Part shown: one piece after another, positions 1-7,697 of the stretch
Numbering within the stretch: the first letter of the stretch is position 1
Layout: every line of letters starts with the position of its first letter
Source: Treponema sp. UBA4307
Lineage (GTDB): Bacteria > Spirochaetota > Spirochaetia > Treponematales > Treponemataceae
Reading direction: 5' to 3'
Assembly (NCBI GenBank): GCA_002394685.1
Contig: DGUP01000069.1
Location: 1-13,308, forward strand
DNA: 13,308 nucleotides
Program-made: the position numbers and the translations under genes
The notes under the pieces: generated by a model
Databases searched by the model: none
What the model was told of the DNA's origin: nothing
Seen by the model: the letters and a program-made list of their open reading frames with translations, nothing else

Positions 1-318
1 AAGGATCGCGCTGATAATTTTCCTGCTCAGTTGTCCGGCGGGGAACAGCAGAGAGTTTCTATTGCCAGGGCACTTGCAAAAAATCCGGATTTAATTTTAT
101 GTGATGAACCAACCGGGGCCCTTGATACTAATACTGGAACTGCAGTCCTGAAAGTGCTTTGGGATACTTGTAAAAAAAATGGAAAGACACTTGTACTGAT
201 TACCCATAATAGTGCAATTACAAAAATGGCAGATAAAGTAATCCGCATAAAAAATGGAAGAGCTGTAAGCAGTGAAATTTGTCCTTCACCTCTTTCTGTT
301 GATGAAATTGAATGGTAG
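1..318 (+). CDS. ABC transporter ATP-binding protein, MacB/LolD-like (5' end missing)
   Basis: This is the C-terminal 105 residues of an ABC ATPase that powers the permease encoded immediately downstream. The reading frame is open from base 1, so the start, the Walker A motif and the Q-loop lie to the left of the window. Visible motifs are the ABC signature LSGGEQQRV (residues 11-19 of the fragment), Walker B with its catalytic Glu in LILCDEPTGALD, and the switch His in LVLITHN. The DEPTGALD form of Walker B and the D-loop is typical of the MacB/LolD/FtsE-type ATPases that pair with FtsX-family permeases. Only 6 bp separate the TAG stop from the permease ATG, so the two are almost certainly co-transcribed. 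The substrate is unknown: lipoprotein release, peptide or antibiotic export, and envelope remodelling are all possible. Family assignment is firm; function is not. Confidence 0.93.
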   Translation, partial: KDRADNFPAQLSGGEQQRVSIARALAKNPDLILCDEPTGALDTNTGTAVLKVLWDTCKKNGKTLVLITHNSAITKMADKVIRIKNGRAVSSEICPSPLSVDEIEW

Positions 319-324
319 GCCTTT

Positions 325-3036
325 ATGAAATCCAAAGCTAGATTCAAAAATGTTTTCCGCACAATAAAAAATACTCTAAATCGTTTTCTTGCAATTACTG
401 CAATTGTCGCGTTAGGGGCAGGCTTTCTGGGAGGACTGATGGCAACTTCTCCTGACATGAAGGCTTCTGCTGATTCCTACATGGACAAATATGACTGGTA
501 CGATCTGGATATTGTTAACAGACTTGGTTTTACTCAGGAAGAAATTGAACTTGTAAAAGGTCTTGATGAAATTGATCAGATTCAGGAAGGAATTGTATGT
601 GATGATGTTTTCCTTACTGCTGACAAAAAAAGATTGACTTCAAGATTGTTCGGTCTTCTCCCTGAGAATGATGAATTAAAAATAAACCGCTTTGAACTCA
701 AAGAAGGAAAGCTTCCCGAAAAAGCAGATCAGTGTCTGGTTCAACTGGTCAGCAGCTACAGTGCATCAACTCCAAAAGTAGGGGAGAAACTTACTGTAAT
801 TGAAGGAAGTGGGAGCAACTACAGATATAAAAGCGTAACAGTCAGCGGTCTTATTGAAAGTCCAATGTATTTTTCTGCGGAACTGGAACCTTCTGCTAAA
901 GGTTCCGGCTCTCTGGAAATTGCCCTTTACCTGCACCCGGATTTTTTCATAAATCAGAATACAAATCATCTTTTTATAAGTCTTAAAGGTGCTAAAGAAA
1001 AAGATACCTGGAGCAGTGAATATAAAAATCAAATTAATGAAATGAAAGAAAAAATAAATTCCCTTTTGTGCGAAAAAGTTTATCTTCGTTTCGATTCCTT
1101 AAGTCAGTCTTCTTTAAATCTTGAAGAAATTTTTTCTTCTGCAGAAAAGGCTGACAGAATGCTTTATTCAGCAGAAAAAAATCTGTATGAAAATCATAGT
1201 AAAACAATTTCACTTCTTGAAAAAAATAATCCCCAGTCCCCTCTGCTTGAAATTCTTAAGGAAGACAAACAGGGAATTTCTCAACCGGATGAAAACAGAA
1301 CTGCATACGAAAATGTTGAAAATTCTGTGGAAGAACTTTTTTCTTCTTTAAGTGCTTTTAGGGAAAATATTTTTTCTGTTCAGGACAGAAGTCAGAGTAC
1401 GGGCTATTCAAGTTACAAAGATAATGTAGAAAAAATTGCATCCCTCTCAAAAGTTTTTCCAGCTTTCTTTTTCTTTATAGCCCTGCTTGTTGCTTTAACA
1501 ACAATGACCCGTCTTGTTGAAGAAAAGAGAGGAGAAATTGGAACATTAAAGTCTCTGGGCTTTTCCAGTTTTCAGCTTTTGGGTCAGTATTTGCTCTATG
1601 CATTTCTTTCAAGTCTTTTAGGTTCTGCTATAGGTTTAGTAATTGGATTTAAACTTTTCCCAACTGCAGTTTCTCTTTCTTACAGCATGATGTATTCTGT
1701 ACCTCCTGGATTTATGCCTTTCAGATGGAATATTGCCCTTCCAGTAAGTGGAATTGCAACTGGGGTCATTCTTCTTGCAACTGCGGCAGCCTGCATTCCG
1801 GAAACTCTTGCCCGTCCGGCAATCCTTATGTCCCCAAAAGCTCCGGCTCCCGGTAAAAGAGTTTTTATGGAATATATTAAACCTGTGTGGAAGCGTTTGT
1901 CTTTTTCCCGGAAAGTAACAGTGAGAAATATGCTCCGCTACAAGAAACGTCTTTTCATGACGATTGCAGGAGTGGCCGGCTGTTCAGCACTTCTTGTTGC
2001 AGGTTTCGGTTTGAGAGATTCCCTTCAGGATATTATTACTGTTCAGTTTGATGATATAACTACATTTAATGTTTCTCTCATGCTTAAGGATTCCAAGTCA
2101 TTTGAAAAGGATGAAGTTATAAAAAATATTTTGAATGATAAGACTACAGTTTCTTCTTACATGAAAGTTGCAATGGAAAATGTAAGTGTAATCAAAGACG
2201 GAAAAAGTCTTGTCCTCCAGCTCTATGTTCCTGAAGATGAAAGCCGTATAAATGATTTTATGGTTTTACGCAAGCGGAAAAATCATGAAGCTCTTTCCCT
2301 TAATGATGAAGGAATCATAATCACTGAAAAGCAGACAGAACTTCTTGGAATAAAAGACGGAGATTATGTTACTCTTCAGACTGAAGAAGGAAAATCGTCA
2401 AAGGTTAAAGTTATTTCAAGTACTGAATGTTATATGTACGGAAATGTTTATGCAACGCAGAATATGTATAAAAAAATATTTGGCCATAATCCGGACTTTA
2501 AAGCTGCCCTCTGTAATTTAACGGCGGAAAAAAATAATCAGCAGACAATCTCCGCTCTTATGGAAAGCCCTGGAGTAATATACGCAATGTGGATTGACAG
2601 TCTGGTGGGAAGCGCCCACAAATCAATTTCTGCAATTAACATTGTAGTCTTTGTTATCATCATAACTTCCGGACTGCTGTCCATTATTGTTCTTTACAAT
2701 CTGGCAAACATAAATATTTGTGAACGCAAGAGGGAAATTGCAACACTGCTTGTTTTAGGGTATACGGAAAAAGAAGCCAGACGATATATCTTCCGGGAAA
2801 TAAATCTTCTTTCCCTGGCAGGAACTTTTATTGGTCTTTTTTTAGGGGGACCTCTTCATGCAGTTGTTGTTCACGCCACTGAAGTAAATGTAATTATGTG
2901 GGGCCGCTCAGTTCATCCATTAAGTTATGTTTTTGCAGTTCTTGTTTCTGTAATCTTTACAATTCTTGTAAACCTGATTATGAAAAAATCTGTTACAAAA
3001 ATTGATATGGTAGAATCCCTTAAAACAAAGGACTAA
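325..3036 (+). CDS. FtsX-family ABC transporter permease with two large extracytoplasmic domains
   Basis: This 903-residue inner-membrane protein is the partner of the preceding ATPase. The layout is a duplicated FtsX fold. One TM helix lies near residues 20-42, followed by a large extracytoplasmic domain (about 45-375) and three TM helices (about 378-400, 418-445, 470-492). A fifth TM helix (about 542-562) is followed by a second extracytoplasmic domain (about 565-768) and a final three-TM set (about 772-795, 828-848, 868-886). The cytoplasmic coupling loops carry the matching motifs EEKRGEIGTLKSLGFS (399-414) and CERKREIATLLVLGYT (799-814). The C-terminus KIDMVESLK matches the usual end of these permeases. 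The Glu/Lys/Ser-rich stretch at 260-370 looks helical and could form a coiled-coil stalk, as in many long permeases of this family. The ATG at 325 has a short AGG at 317-319 overlapping the upstream stop codon. Such proteins usually work by mechanotransmission or substrate extrusion rather than sugar uptake. The substrate cannot be inferred. Confidence 0.92.
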   Translation: MKSKARFKNVFRTIKNTLNRFLAITAIVALGAGFLGGLMATSPDMKASADSYMDKYDWYDLDIVNRLGFTQEEIELVKGLDEIDQIQEGIVCDDVFLTADKKRLTSRLFGLLPENDELKINRFELKEGKLPEKADQCLVQLVSSYSASTPKVGEKLTVIEGSGSNYRYKSVTVSGLIESPMYFSAELEPSAKGSGSLEIALYLHPDFFINQNTNHLFISLKGAKEKDTWSSEYKNQINEMKEKINSLLCEKVYLRFDSLSQSSLNLEEIFSSAEKADRMLYSAEKNLYENHSKTISLLEKNNPQSPLLEILKEDKQGISQPDENRTAYENVENSVEELFSSLSAFRENIFSVQDRSQSTGYSSYKDNVEKIASLSKVFPAFFFFIALLVALTTMTRLVEEKRGEIGTLKSLGFSSFQLLGQYLLYAFLSSLLGSAIGLVIGFKLFPTAVSLSYSMMYSVPPGFMPFRWNIALPVSGIATGVILLATAAACIPETLARPAILMSPKAPAPGKRVFMEYIKPVWKRLSFSRKVTVRNMLRYKKRLFMTIAGVAGCSALLVAGFGLRDSLQDIITVQFDDITTFNVSLMLKDSKSFEKDEVIKNILNDKTTVSSYMKVAMENVSVIKDGKSLVLQLYVPEDESRINDFMVLRKRKNHEALSLNDEGIIITEKQTELLGIKDGDYVTLQTEEGKSSKVKVISSTECYMYGNVYATQNMYKKIFGHNPDFKAALCNLTAEKNNQQTISALMESPGVIYAMWIDSLVGSAHKSISAINIVVFVIIITSGLLSIIVLYNLANINICERKREIATLLVLGYTEKEARRYIFREINLLSLAGTFIGLFLGGPLHAVVVHATEVNVIMWGRSVHPLSYVFAVLVSVIFTILVNLIMKKSVTKIDMVESLKTKD

Positions 3037-3073
3037 AAAAAAATGGTACTTCACTCAAAAAGAATGAAGTACC
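3035..3073 (-). terminator. Rho-independent terminator of lacZ
   Basis: Read on the minus strand 16 bases after the lacZ stop, GGTACTTCA (complement of 3065-3073) pairs perfectly with TGAAGTACC (complement of 3045-3053). This gives a 9-bp stem with an 11-nt loop. One base later come nine T residues (complement of the A-run 3035-3043). No T-tract follows on the plus strand, so this hairpin serves lacZ and not the converging permease gene. The T-tract overlaps the last two bases of the permease TAA stop (3034-3036). Confidence 0.88.
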
Positions 3074-3088
3074 GGAAGAGAGAAATAA

Positions 3089-6000
3089 TTACCAGAAAAG
3101 GAGGGAAAGTTTATACCTTCCTGCTTTTATTCTGTATTCATCAAGAGTGTCTGGTCCGCATGCTCCGGTACCGGTACCCCTTAATGCCGCATTTATATGG
3201 AGCAGATAGTGCCCGTCATTTTCCAGCCTGCTCAAATCAATTAATTCATTGTGATGTTCTGCTTTCCAGATATTATCAACAGAATATTTTGAATAAGAGA
3301 AAGTGAATGGATTAAGTGATTGAATATGAAGCTGACACTGATTTTCTTTATCTGAAAGACAAAGGTAGGATGTATCTGTTCTTGAACCATTTTCCTGAGG
3401 AACAATATATGGTACTTCCATCTCATCAGCATTTTTTCTGTAAAGACCTAAAAGTGAAGAATCTTTACGGTCACTGTAATTTTCGTGAGGCCCTCTGCCG
3501 TACCATTCAATCTGGCTGTATTTAGCTGGAATTTTTAATTCAATTCCTGCAGCCGGATATTCACTTAAAAGATTTGAAAGTTCTATTTCTACATCCATTT
3601 TAAGAGCTGGACTTGAAAGAGGACTTTTGTCTTCTTTAAAAGAATATTGAATTCGTGCAAGCTGGCCTGTAACTGCAGAGCCTTCTCCTGTGAAAATTAT
3701 GATTTCTGAATCAGAGATTTTTTTCTCCAGACATTTGTCTAATCCTGCATCCAGCCACATCTTTGTCGGTTTTCCTGCAAATGCAAATGGAAGTGGAACT
3801 TTACCCATATTGGGTAATTCTCTTTTTACACATTCATTTTCTGTAAGTGGTCTGAATATCTGGGGCTTAAAATTCTCAGCTATTTTTTTGACTTCTTCAA
3901 AATCTGCTTTCTTGTGGCTTTCTCCAAAGAGCCAGTTTGAATCTGCCTTTGAAACTGCTGGATTAAGAATCACTTCCTGGCTGTAAAAAGTCCATCCCTT
4001 GTCTGCAAAGGGCATTTTTTCCATGTAAGAAATTTCCGCAATAAGAATGTAGAAACCGTCTCTTTTTGAAACATATTCGCCACATGGAATTTGAATACAA
4101 TTTTTTTCTTCAGGATAAAGATTTGAAATTTTGTAATTACCAAATTTAATTACATTTCCGTTTTTCAAAATCTTCCAGTTCAGAAGAAGATTGTTTGCAG
4201 GGATAAAATCATAACGGCTTTGAATTTCAAAAAGTCCCTGTTCAGAATTTACTGTTCTGAAAACAAGTGGAGAAAAAATCTGTTTACATTCTTCCATTGC
4301 AGGTTTCGGAGTCTGGTCAGGAAAGAGAATTCCATTTAAGCAGAAGTCGTAGTCAGAAGGCTTATCACCAAAATCTCCTCCATATTTCCAGTAACTTCCA
4401 CCCTGTGGCTCGCCGGCTTTACCCTTTTCTTCCTGAGCATAAAGTCCCTGATCAATCCAGTCCCAGATAAATCCTCCCTGAAGCCCTGGTGTAGAATAAA
4501 TTGCCCTCCAGTAATCTGCCAGTGAACCATTTGCATTTCCCATGGCGTGAGAATATTCGCACATAATTATTGGACGATAATCGTCTCTGGTTTTTGCATA
4601 CTGAGTGATTAAATCGATTGAAGGATACATAGGACTGATTAAATCTGTAAGACCCTTTCCCCTAGCAAGACTGTCCAGTGAAAAATCCCCCTGGGTAAAT
4701 TCCGGACGAACAAATCCTTCATAATGAACAATTCTTGTTTTATCAACTCTACGAATCCATGCCTGAGCTGCAACCTGATTCTGCCCATCGCCGCTTTCAT
4801 TTCCAAGAGACCATCCGAAAATACATACATTGTTTTTATCTCTCCGGACCATTCTCTGAATTCTCTGAAGATAAGCATTTGTCCAGTCATCACTTCTTGC
4901 CATTACATCGTAGTAGGCGTGATTTTCAATGTTTGCTTCATCGAGAACATAAATTCCGTAACGGTTGCAAAGTTCATACCAGCGCTCATCATCAGGATAG
5001 TGACAGGTTCGGACTGCATTAAAATTGTATGATTTAAGCAGATGAAGGTCATGAACCATTTCTTCCGTAGAAAGAGTTTTTCCATGAAGCTGGGAATGTT
5101 CGTGACGGTTTACTCCTTTGATGTAAACTTTTTTTCCGTTTACAAGAAGCATTCTGTCTTTTATTTCAACAGTTTTGAATCCTGTAGTAAAAGCAGTGCT
5201 TTCAATAAAGCGGCCCTGATTGTCATAGAGGCTTACGCTTACGGCATAGAGGGCAGGGTTTTCGTGACTCCATACATCCGGATTTTTGATGAGGATTTTT
5301 GTCCTGATTTGATTCAGATTTGCCCTGAGGTTAAGGAAAGCTTTTGCTGAGCCACTAGAACACACTTGTCCTGGAATTCCTTTTCCGCAACTTCCTTCAA
5401 TTTTATAAACAGTGTAGCGGATTTCAAATTCTTTTGAATCAAGTTCAGAATTTAAAAATCTGTTTTCTTTATCAGCTTCACTTCCATAAGACAAAGTTAC
5501 ATTTAAAGGAATTAGTCCGCATCCCTTTTCTATTTTTGAAAGAGCTTCAATATCTTCAATATAAACCTCGTCAGTTGAATAAAGATAAACGCTTCTGTGA
5601 ATTCCTCCGAACCACCACTGGTCCTGGTCTTCAATAAAAGAACCATCTGAATAACGGATCACTTTGATTGTAATTTCTACAGAGTCCTTTCCTTTCACAA
5701 AAGAAGTTATGTCTGTTTCAAAAGGCAGACGGGTGTCTTTGGAAACGGCGGCTTCTTTTCCATCTACAAAAACCTGTGTGCAGCTTTCTGCTGAACCAAT
5801 GTGGAGAATGATTCTTCTGTTTTTCCATTCAGAAGGAATTGAAACTTTAAGTTTGTAAATGCCTGTTGGATTTTCTTCAGGAACAAAAGGCGGCACTGTA
5901 TCAAAAGGCATCTGAACATTGGTATAGTGAGGTTTGTCAAATCCCTGCAGAGTCCAGGTGCCGGGAACTTTAATTTTTGTCCAGCGGGCTTTTGAAAAAT

Positions 6001-6226
6001 CTTCCTTTTCATCATCATGAGGATTGTTTAAAAGTGTAAAGTCCCATTCTCCGTCCAGAAGTTTAACATATGAACTTCTGGTAAAATCAAGACCTTCTGG
6101 TCCTGCACAAATGTCTTTAACTGCAAGTTCCTCCTCCGGATAAGGAAAAAGAGGACTTCTCATTGGCAGTCGGTTAAGAGATTGAATCTCCGGGTTTTCG
6201 TAAAAGTTTCTCATATTAAATACCAT
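3089..6226 (-). CDS. lacZ: Beta-galactosidase LacZ, glycoside hydrolase family 2
   Basis: This enzyme hydrolyses terminal beta-D-galactose from lactose and related galactosides. At 1045 aa it is close to E. coli LacZ (about 1024). It has no signal peptide, so it is cytoplasmic. The opening ENPEIQSLNRLPMRSP resembles the E. coli N-terminus. The order of domains is a jelly-roll sugar-binding domain (about 50-220), immunoglobulin-like domains, a TIM barrel (about 355-650) and the C-terminal Bgal small-chain domain (about 760-1045, with YGRGPHENYSDR at 909-920). Catalytic residues are present: acid/base Glu477 in GNESGDG and nucleophile Glu557 in IIMCEYSHAMGN. The Mg-binding pair is Glu434/His436 in DEANIENH. 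Substrate-site His residues are His375/His377 (RHEH) and His409 (CHYP). It is divergent from a sugar ABC importer, which supports a role in using imported galactosides. Neither the ATG at 6226 nor the alternative ATG at 6214 (MRNFYENP) has a Shine-Dalgarno sequence, so the first four residues are uncertain. GH2 relatives with other beta-glycoside preferences exist, but LacZ fits best. Confidence 0.95.
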   Translation of the reverse strand: MVFNMRNFYENPEIQSLNRLPMRSPLFPYPEEELAVKDICAGPEGLDFTRSSYVKLLDGEWDFTLLNNPHDDEKEDFSKARWTKIKVPGTWTLQGFDKPHYTNVQMPFDTVPPFVPEENPTGIYKLKVSIPSEWKNRRIILHIGSAESCTQVFVDGKEAAVSKDTRLPFETDITSFVKGKDSVEITIKVIRYSDGSFIEDQDQWWFGGIHRSVYLYSTDEVYIEDIEALSKIEKGCGLIPLNVTLSYGSEADKENRFLNSELDSKEFEIRYTVYKIEGSCGKGIPGQVCSSGSAKAFLNLRANLNQIRTKILIKNPDVWSHENPALYAVSVSLYDNQGRFIESTAFTTGFKTVEIKDRMLLVNGKKVYIKGVNRHEHSQLHGKTLSTEEMVHDLHLLKSYNFNAVRTCHYPDDERWYELCNRYGIYVLDEANIENHAYYDVMARSDDWTNAYLQRIQRMVRRDKNNVCIFGWSLGNESGDGQNQVAAQAWIRRVDKTRIVHYEGFVRPEFTQGDFSLDSLARGKGLTDLISPMYPSIDLITQYAKTRDDYRPIIMCEYSHAMGNANGSLADYWRAIYSTPGLQGGFIWDWIDQGLYAQEEKGKAGEPQGGSYWKYGGDFGDKPSDYDFCLNGILFPDQTPKPAMEECKQIFSPLVFRTVNSEQGLFEIQSRYDFIPANNLLLNWKILKNGNVIKFGNYKISNLYPEEKNCIQIPCGEYVSKRDGFYILIAEISYMEKMPFADKGWTFYSQEVILNPAVSKADSNWLFGESHKKADFEEVKKIAENFKPQIFRPLTENECVKRELPNMGKVPLPFAFAGKPTKMWLDAGLDKCLEKKISDSEIIIFTGEGSAVTGQLARIQYSFKEDKSPLSSPALKMDVEIELSNLLSEYPAAGIELKIPAKYSQIEWYGRGPHENYSDRKDSSLLGLYRKNADEMEVPYIVPQENGSRTDTSYLCLSDKENQCQLHIQSLNPFTFSYSKYSVDNIWKAEHHNELIDLSRLENDGHYLLHINAALRGTGTGACGPDTLDEYRIKAGRYKLSLLFW

Positions 6227-6242
6227 TTTAGTTTGAAAAATA

Positions 6243-6251
6243 AGTATAACA
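6243..6251 (-). promoter_or_regulatory. Probable lacZ promoter, extended -10
   Basis: On the minus strand the complement of 6243-6251 reads TGTTATACT, an extended -10 element (TG-N-TATACT, 5 of 6 to TATAAT). No good -35 lies 16-18 bp upstream: the nearest TTGAAA (complement of 6270-6275) is 21-22 bp away. This is acceptable for an extended -10 promoter. The predicted start of transcription near 6236 leaves a leader of only about 10 nt to the ATG at 6226, or about 22 nt to the ATG at 6214. Predicted by eye only. Confidence 0.5.
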
Positions 6252-6282
6252 AGGTATTTAAATACTAGGATTTCAATACCTT
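6251..6282. promoter_or_regulatory. Probable operator: palindrome within a wider inverted repeat, lacZ / sugar-importer control region
   Basis: The 119-bp gap between the divergent genes contains GTATTTAAATAC at 6254-6265, a perfect 12-bp palindrome. It also contains a larger inverted repeat, AAGGTATT (6251-6258) and AATACCTT (6275-6282), separated by 16 bp. Together these give three copies of the half-site AATAC/GTATT, at 6254-6258, 6261-6265 and 6275-6279. The left arm touches the extended -10 of lacZ, and the right arm lies about where the -35 of the rightward promoter should be. A regulator bound here could control both directions. No LacI, AraC or GntR gene lies in the window, so the protein that would bind is unknown. 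Confidence 0.5.
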
Positions 6283-6302
6283 TTATTTTACAAATTCAGC
6301 CT

Positions 6303-6308
6303 TATACT
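6303..6308 (+). promoter_or_regulatory. Possible -10 of the sugar-importer operon promoter
   Basis: TATACT at 6303-6308 is a 5-of-6 match to the -10 consensus. It would start transcription near 6315, giving a leader of about 31 nt before the binding-protein ATG. There is no recognisable -35 at the right distance (bases about 6280-6285 are CTTTTA), which suggests an activator-dependent or weak core promoter. Confidence is limited because the region is AT-rich. Confidence 0.35.
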
Positions 6309-6334
6309 TTAATCATCATAAATAGTTTTTCATT

Positions 6335-6340
6335 AGGAGG
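6335..6340 (+). promoter_or_regulatory. Strong ribosome binding site of the binding-protein gene
   Basis: A full AGGAGG lies 5 bases before the ATG at 6346. It is the strongest Shine-Dalgarno in the window. This fits the high expression usually needed for a substrate-binding protein relative to its permeases. Confidence 0.85.
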
Positions 6341-6345
6341 ATAAA

Positions 6346-7629
6346 ATGAAAAAGACTTTATTAAGATTAATGGGAGCTGCGCTTATTGCTGCTGGTCTTT
6401 TTACCAGTTGTGGTGGTGAAAAGAAAAGTGCTGGATCTAAACTTACAGTATGGTGCTGGGATCCAACATTTAATATTTACTCAATGAATGAAGCTGCTAA
6501 GATTTACAAAGAATCTCATCCAGAAGTTTCTGTTGAAGTTGTAGAAGTGCCTTGGGCTGACCTTCAGCAGAAGTTAATCACATCACTGTCTGCAAATCAG
6601 ACAAGTTCACTGCCGGATATTATCCTCTGCCAGGATAATGCAATTCAGAAAAATATTCAGAACTATCCAAATGCATTTACAAGTCTTGATGGAAAAGTAA
6701 ATCTGGATCAGTTTGCACAGTTCAAGGTTAACTACGGTGAATTTGACGGTAAGCACTACAGCGTTCCATTTGATAACGGTGCAACTGCTACATTCCTCCG
6801 CAGAGACATTATTGAAGATGCTGGTCTTAAGGTTGAAGATTTTAATGACATCACCTGGGGCAAGTTCATTGAACTGGGAAAAATCGTAAAGGAAAAAACA
6901 GGTAAGCCTCTTATTTCATATGTAGGAAATGAACCTGACTGTATTATGATTATGCTTCAGTCATGCGGCAAGTGGCTCTTTGATGAAAATGGAAATCCAT
7001 ATCTTGCAAACAATGACGTTCTTAAAAAGTGTGTAAGCCTGTATGCAGAAATGATTAAGGCTGGTGTTTGTGTAACAGTTACTGACTGGAATGCATACGT
7101 TGCAAGTATCAACAATGGTTCTGTTGCAGGAACAATCAACGGCTGCTGGATGGTAGGTTCTATCAGTGCACAGGAAGATCAGAAGGGTAAGTGGGCAATC
7201 GTTAACACACCAAAGGTTGACGGTGTACCAGGTGCTGTAAACTATTCTAATCAGGGTGGTTCAAGCTGGATGGTAATGAACAGTTCAAAGAATAAGGAGC
7301 TTGCATGTGACTTCCTTAATTCAACATTTGCCGGCAGCAAAGAACTGTATGAAACAATTCTTCCATCATCAGGTGCAATTTCTACATGGCTCCCTGCAGC
7401 AAATTCTCCTGCTTATGATATTCAGAATGAATTCTTCGGAAATCAGAAGATTTACAAGGACATCGTAGAATACTCTGGCCATATTCCACAGATTAAGGCT
7501 GGTGTATTTAACTACGAAGCTCGCGATGCAATCGGTGTTGCTATGTCAGGAATTCTCAACGGATCAAAGACAATTGATGAAGCAATGACTGAAGCTCAGA
7601 AAAATGTTGAATTCATTATGGGTTACTGA
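6346..7629 (+). CDS. Extracellular sugar-binding lipoprotein of an ABC importer (family 1 SBP)
   Basis: This lipid-anchored solute-binding protein captures an oligosaccharide or sugar outside the inner membrane and delivers it to the two permeases encoded next. It has 427 residues, the normal size for the MalE/UgpB/MsmE class. It starts with a lipoprotein signal: MKKTLLRLMG, a hydrophobic core, then Phe-Thr-Ser-Cys with the lipidated Cys at residue 22. A Gly/Lys/Ser linker and the first beta strand (LTVWCWDP, 33-40) follow. The C-terminal half holds the usual GGSSWMVMNSSKN...CDFLN segment, in which aromatic residues contact the ligand in homologues. A perfect AGGAGG fixes the start. Lys codons are often AAG here, whereas the two permeases use mainly AAA, consistent with higher expression. 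The divergent lacZ suggests that the ligand contains beta-galactose. Specificity is inferred from context only. The TGA stop is followed at once by an in-frame TAA. Confidence 0.92.
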   Translation: MKKTLLRLMGAALIAAGLFTSCGGEKKSAGSKLTVWCWDPTFNIYSMNEAAKIYKESHPEVSVEVVEVPWADLQQKLITSLSANQTSSLPDIILCQDNAIQKNIQNYPNAFTSLDGKVNLDQFAQFKVNYGEFDGKHYSVPFDNGATATFLRRDIIEDAGLKVEDFNDITWGKFIELGKIVKEKTGKPLISYVGNEPDCIMIMLQSCGKWLFDENGNPYLANNDVLKKCVSLYAEMIKAGVCVTVTDWNAYVASINNGSVAGTINGCWMVGSISAQEDQKGKWAIVNTPKVDGVPGAVNYSNQGGSSWMVMNSSKNKELACDFLNSTFAGSKELYETILPSSGAISTWLPAANSPAYDIQNEFFGNQKIYKDIVEYSGHIPQIKAGVFNYEARDAIGVAMSGILNGSKTIDEAMTEAQKNVEFIMGY

Positions 7630-7645
7630 TAAGTAAAGAATCAAG

Positions 7646-7673
7646 GGACTGCAGGTGTAAAAGCCTGTGGTCC
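7646..7673 (+). other. Intercistronic RNA hairpin between binding-protein and permease genes
   Basis: GGACTGCAGG (7646-7655) pairs with CCTGTGGTCC (7664-7673), a 10-bp stem with two G-U pairs and an 8-nt loop. It lies 16 bases after the binding-protein stop codon. No T-tract follows, so it is not a normal intrinsic terminator. In other importer operons a hairpin at this place protects the 3' end of the binding-protein mRNA or lowers read-through into the permeases. That role is inferred here. Confidence 0.6.
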
Positions 7674-7697
7674 ATAATTAAAATTAAAGGTTTAGCA

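Noticed and set aside
1..318. The ATPase fragment as the missing ATPase of the sugar importer
   Set aside because: Its motifs are of the MacB/LolD class and it is joined to the FtsX permease. There is no C-terminal TOBE/MalK regulatory domain after the His switch.
4724..5032. Overlapping open frames on the plus strand opposite lacZ (about 100 aa)
   Set aside because: They lie antisense within the conserved GH2 catalytic domain, have no ribosome binding site and have shadow-like composition. They are explained by the codon structure of lacZ.
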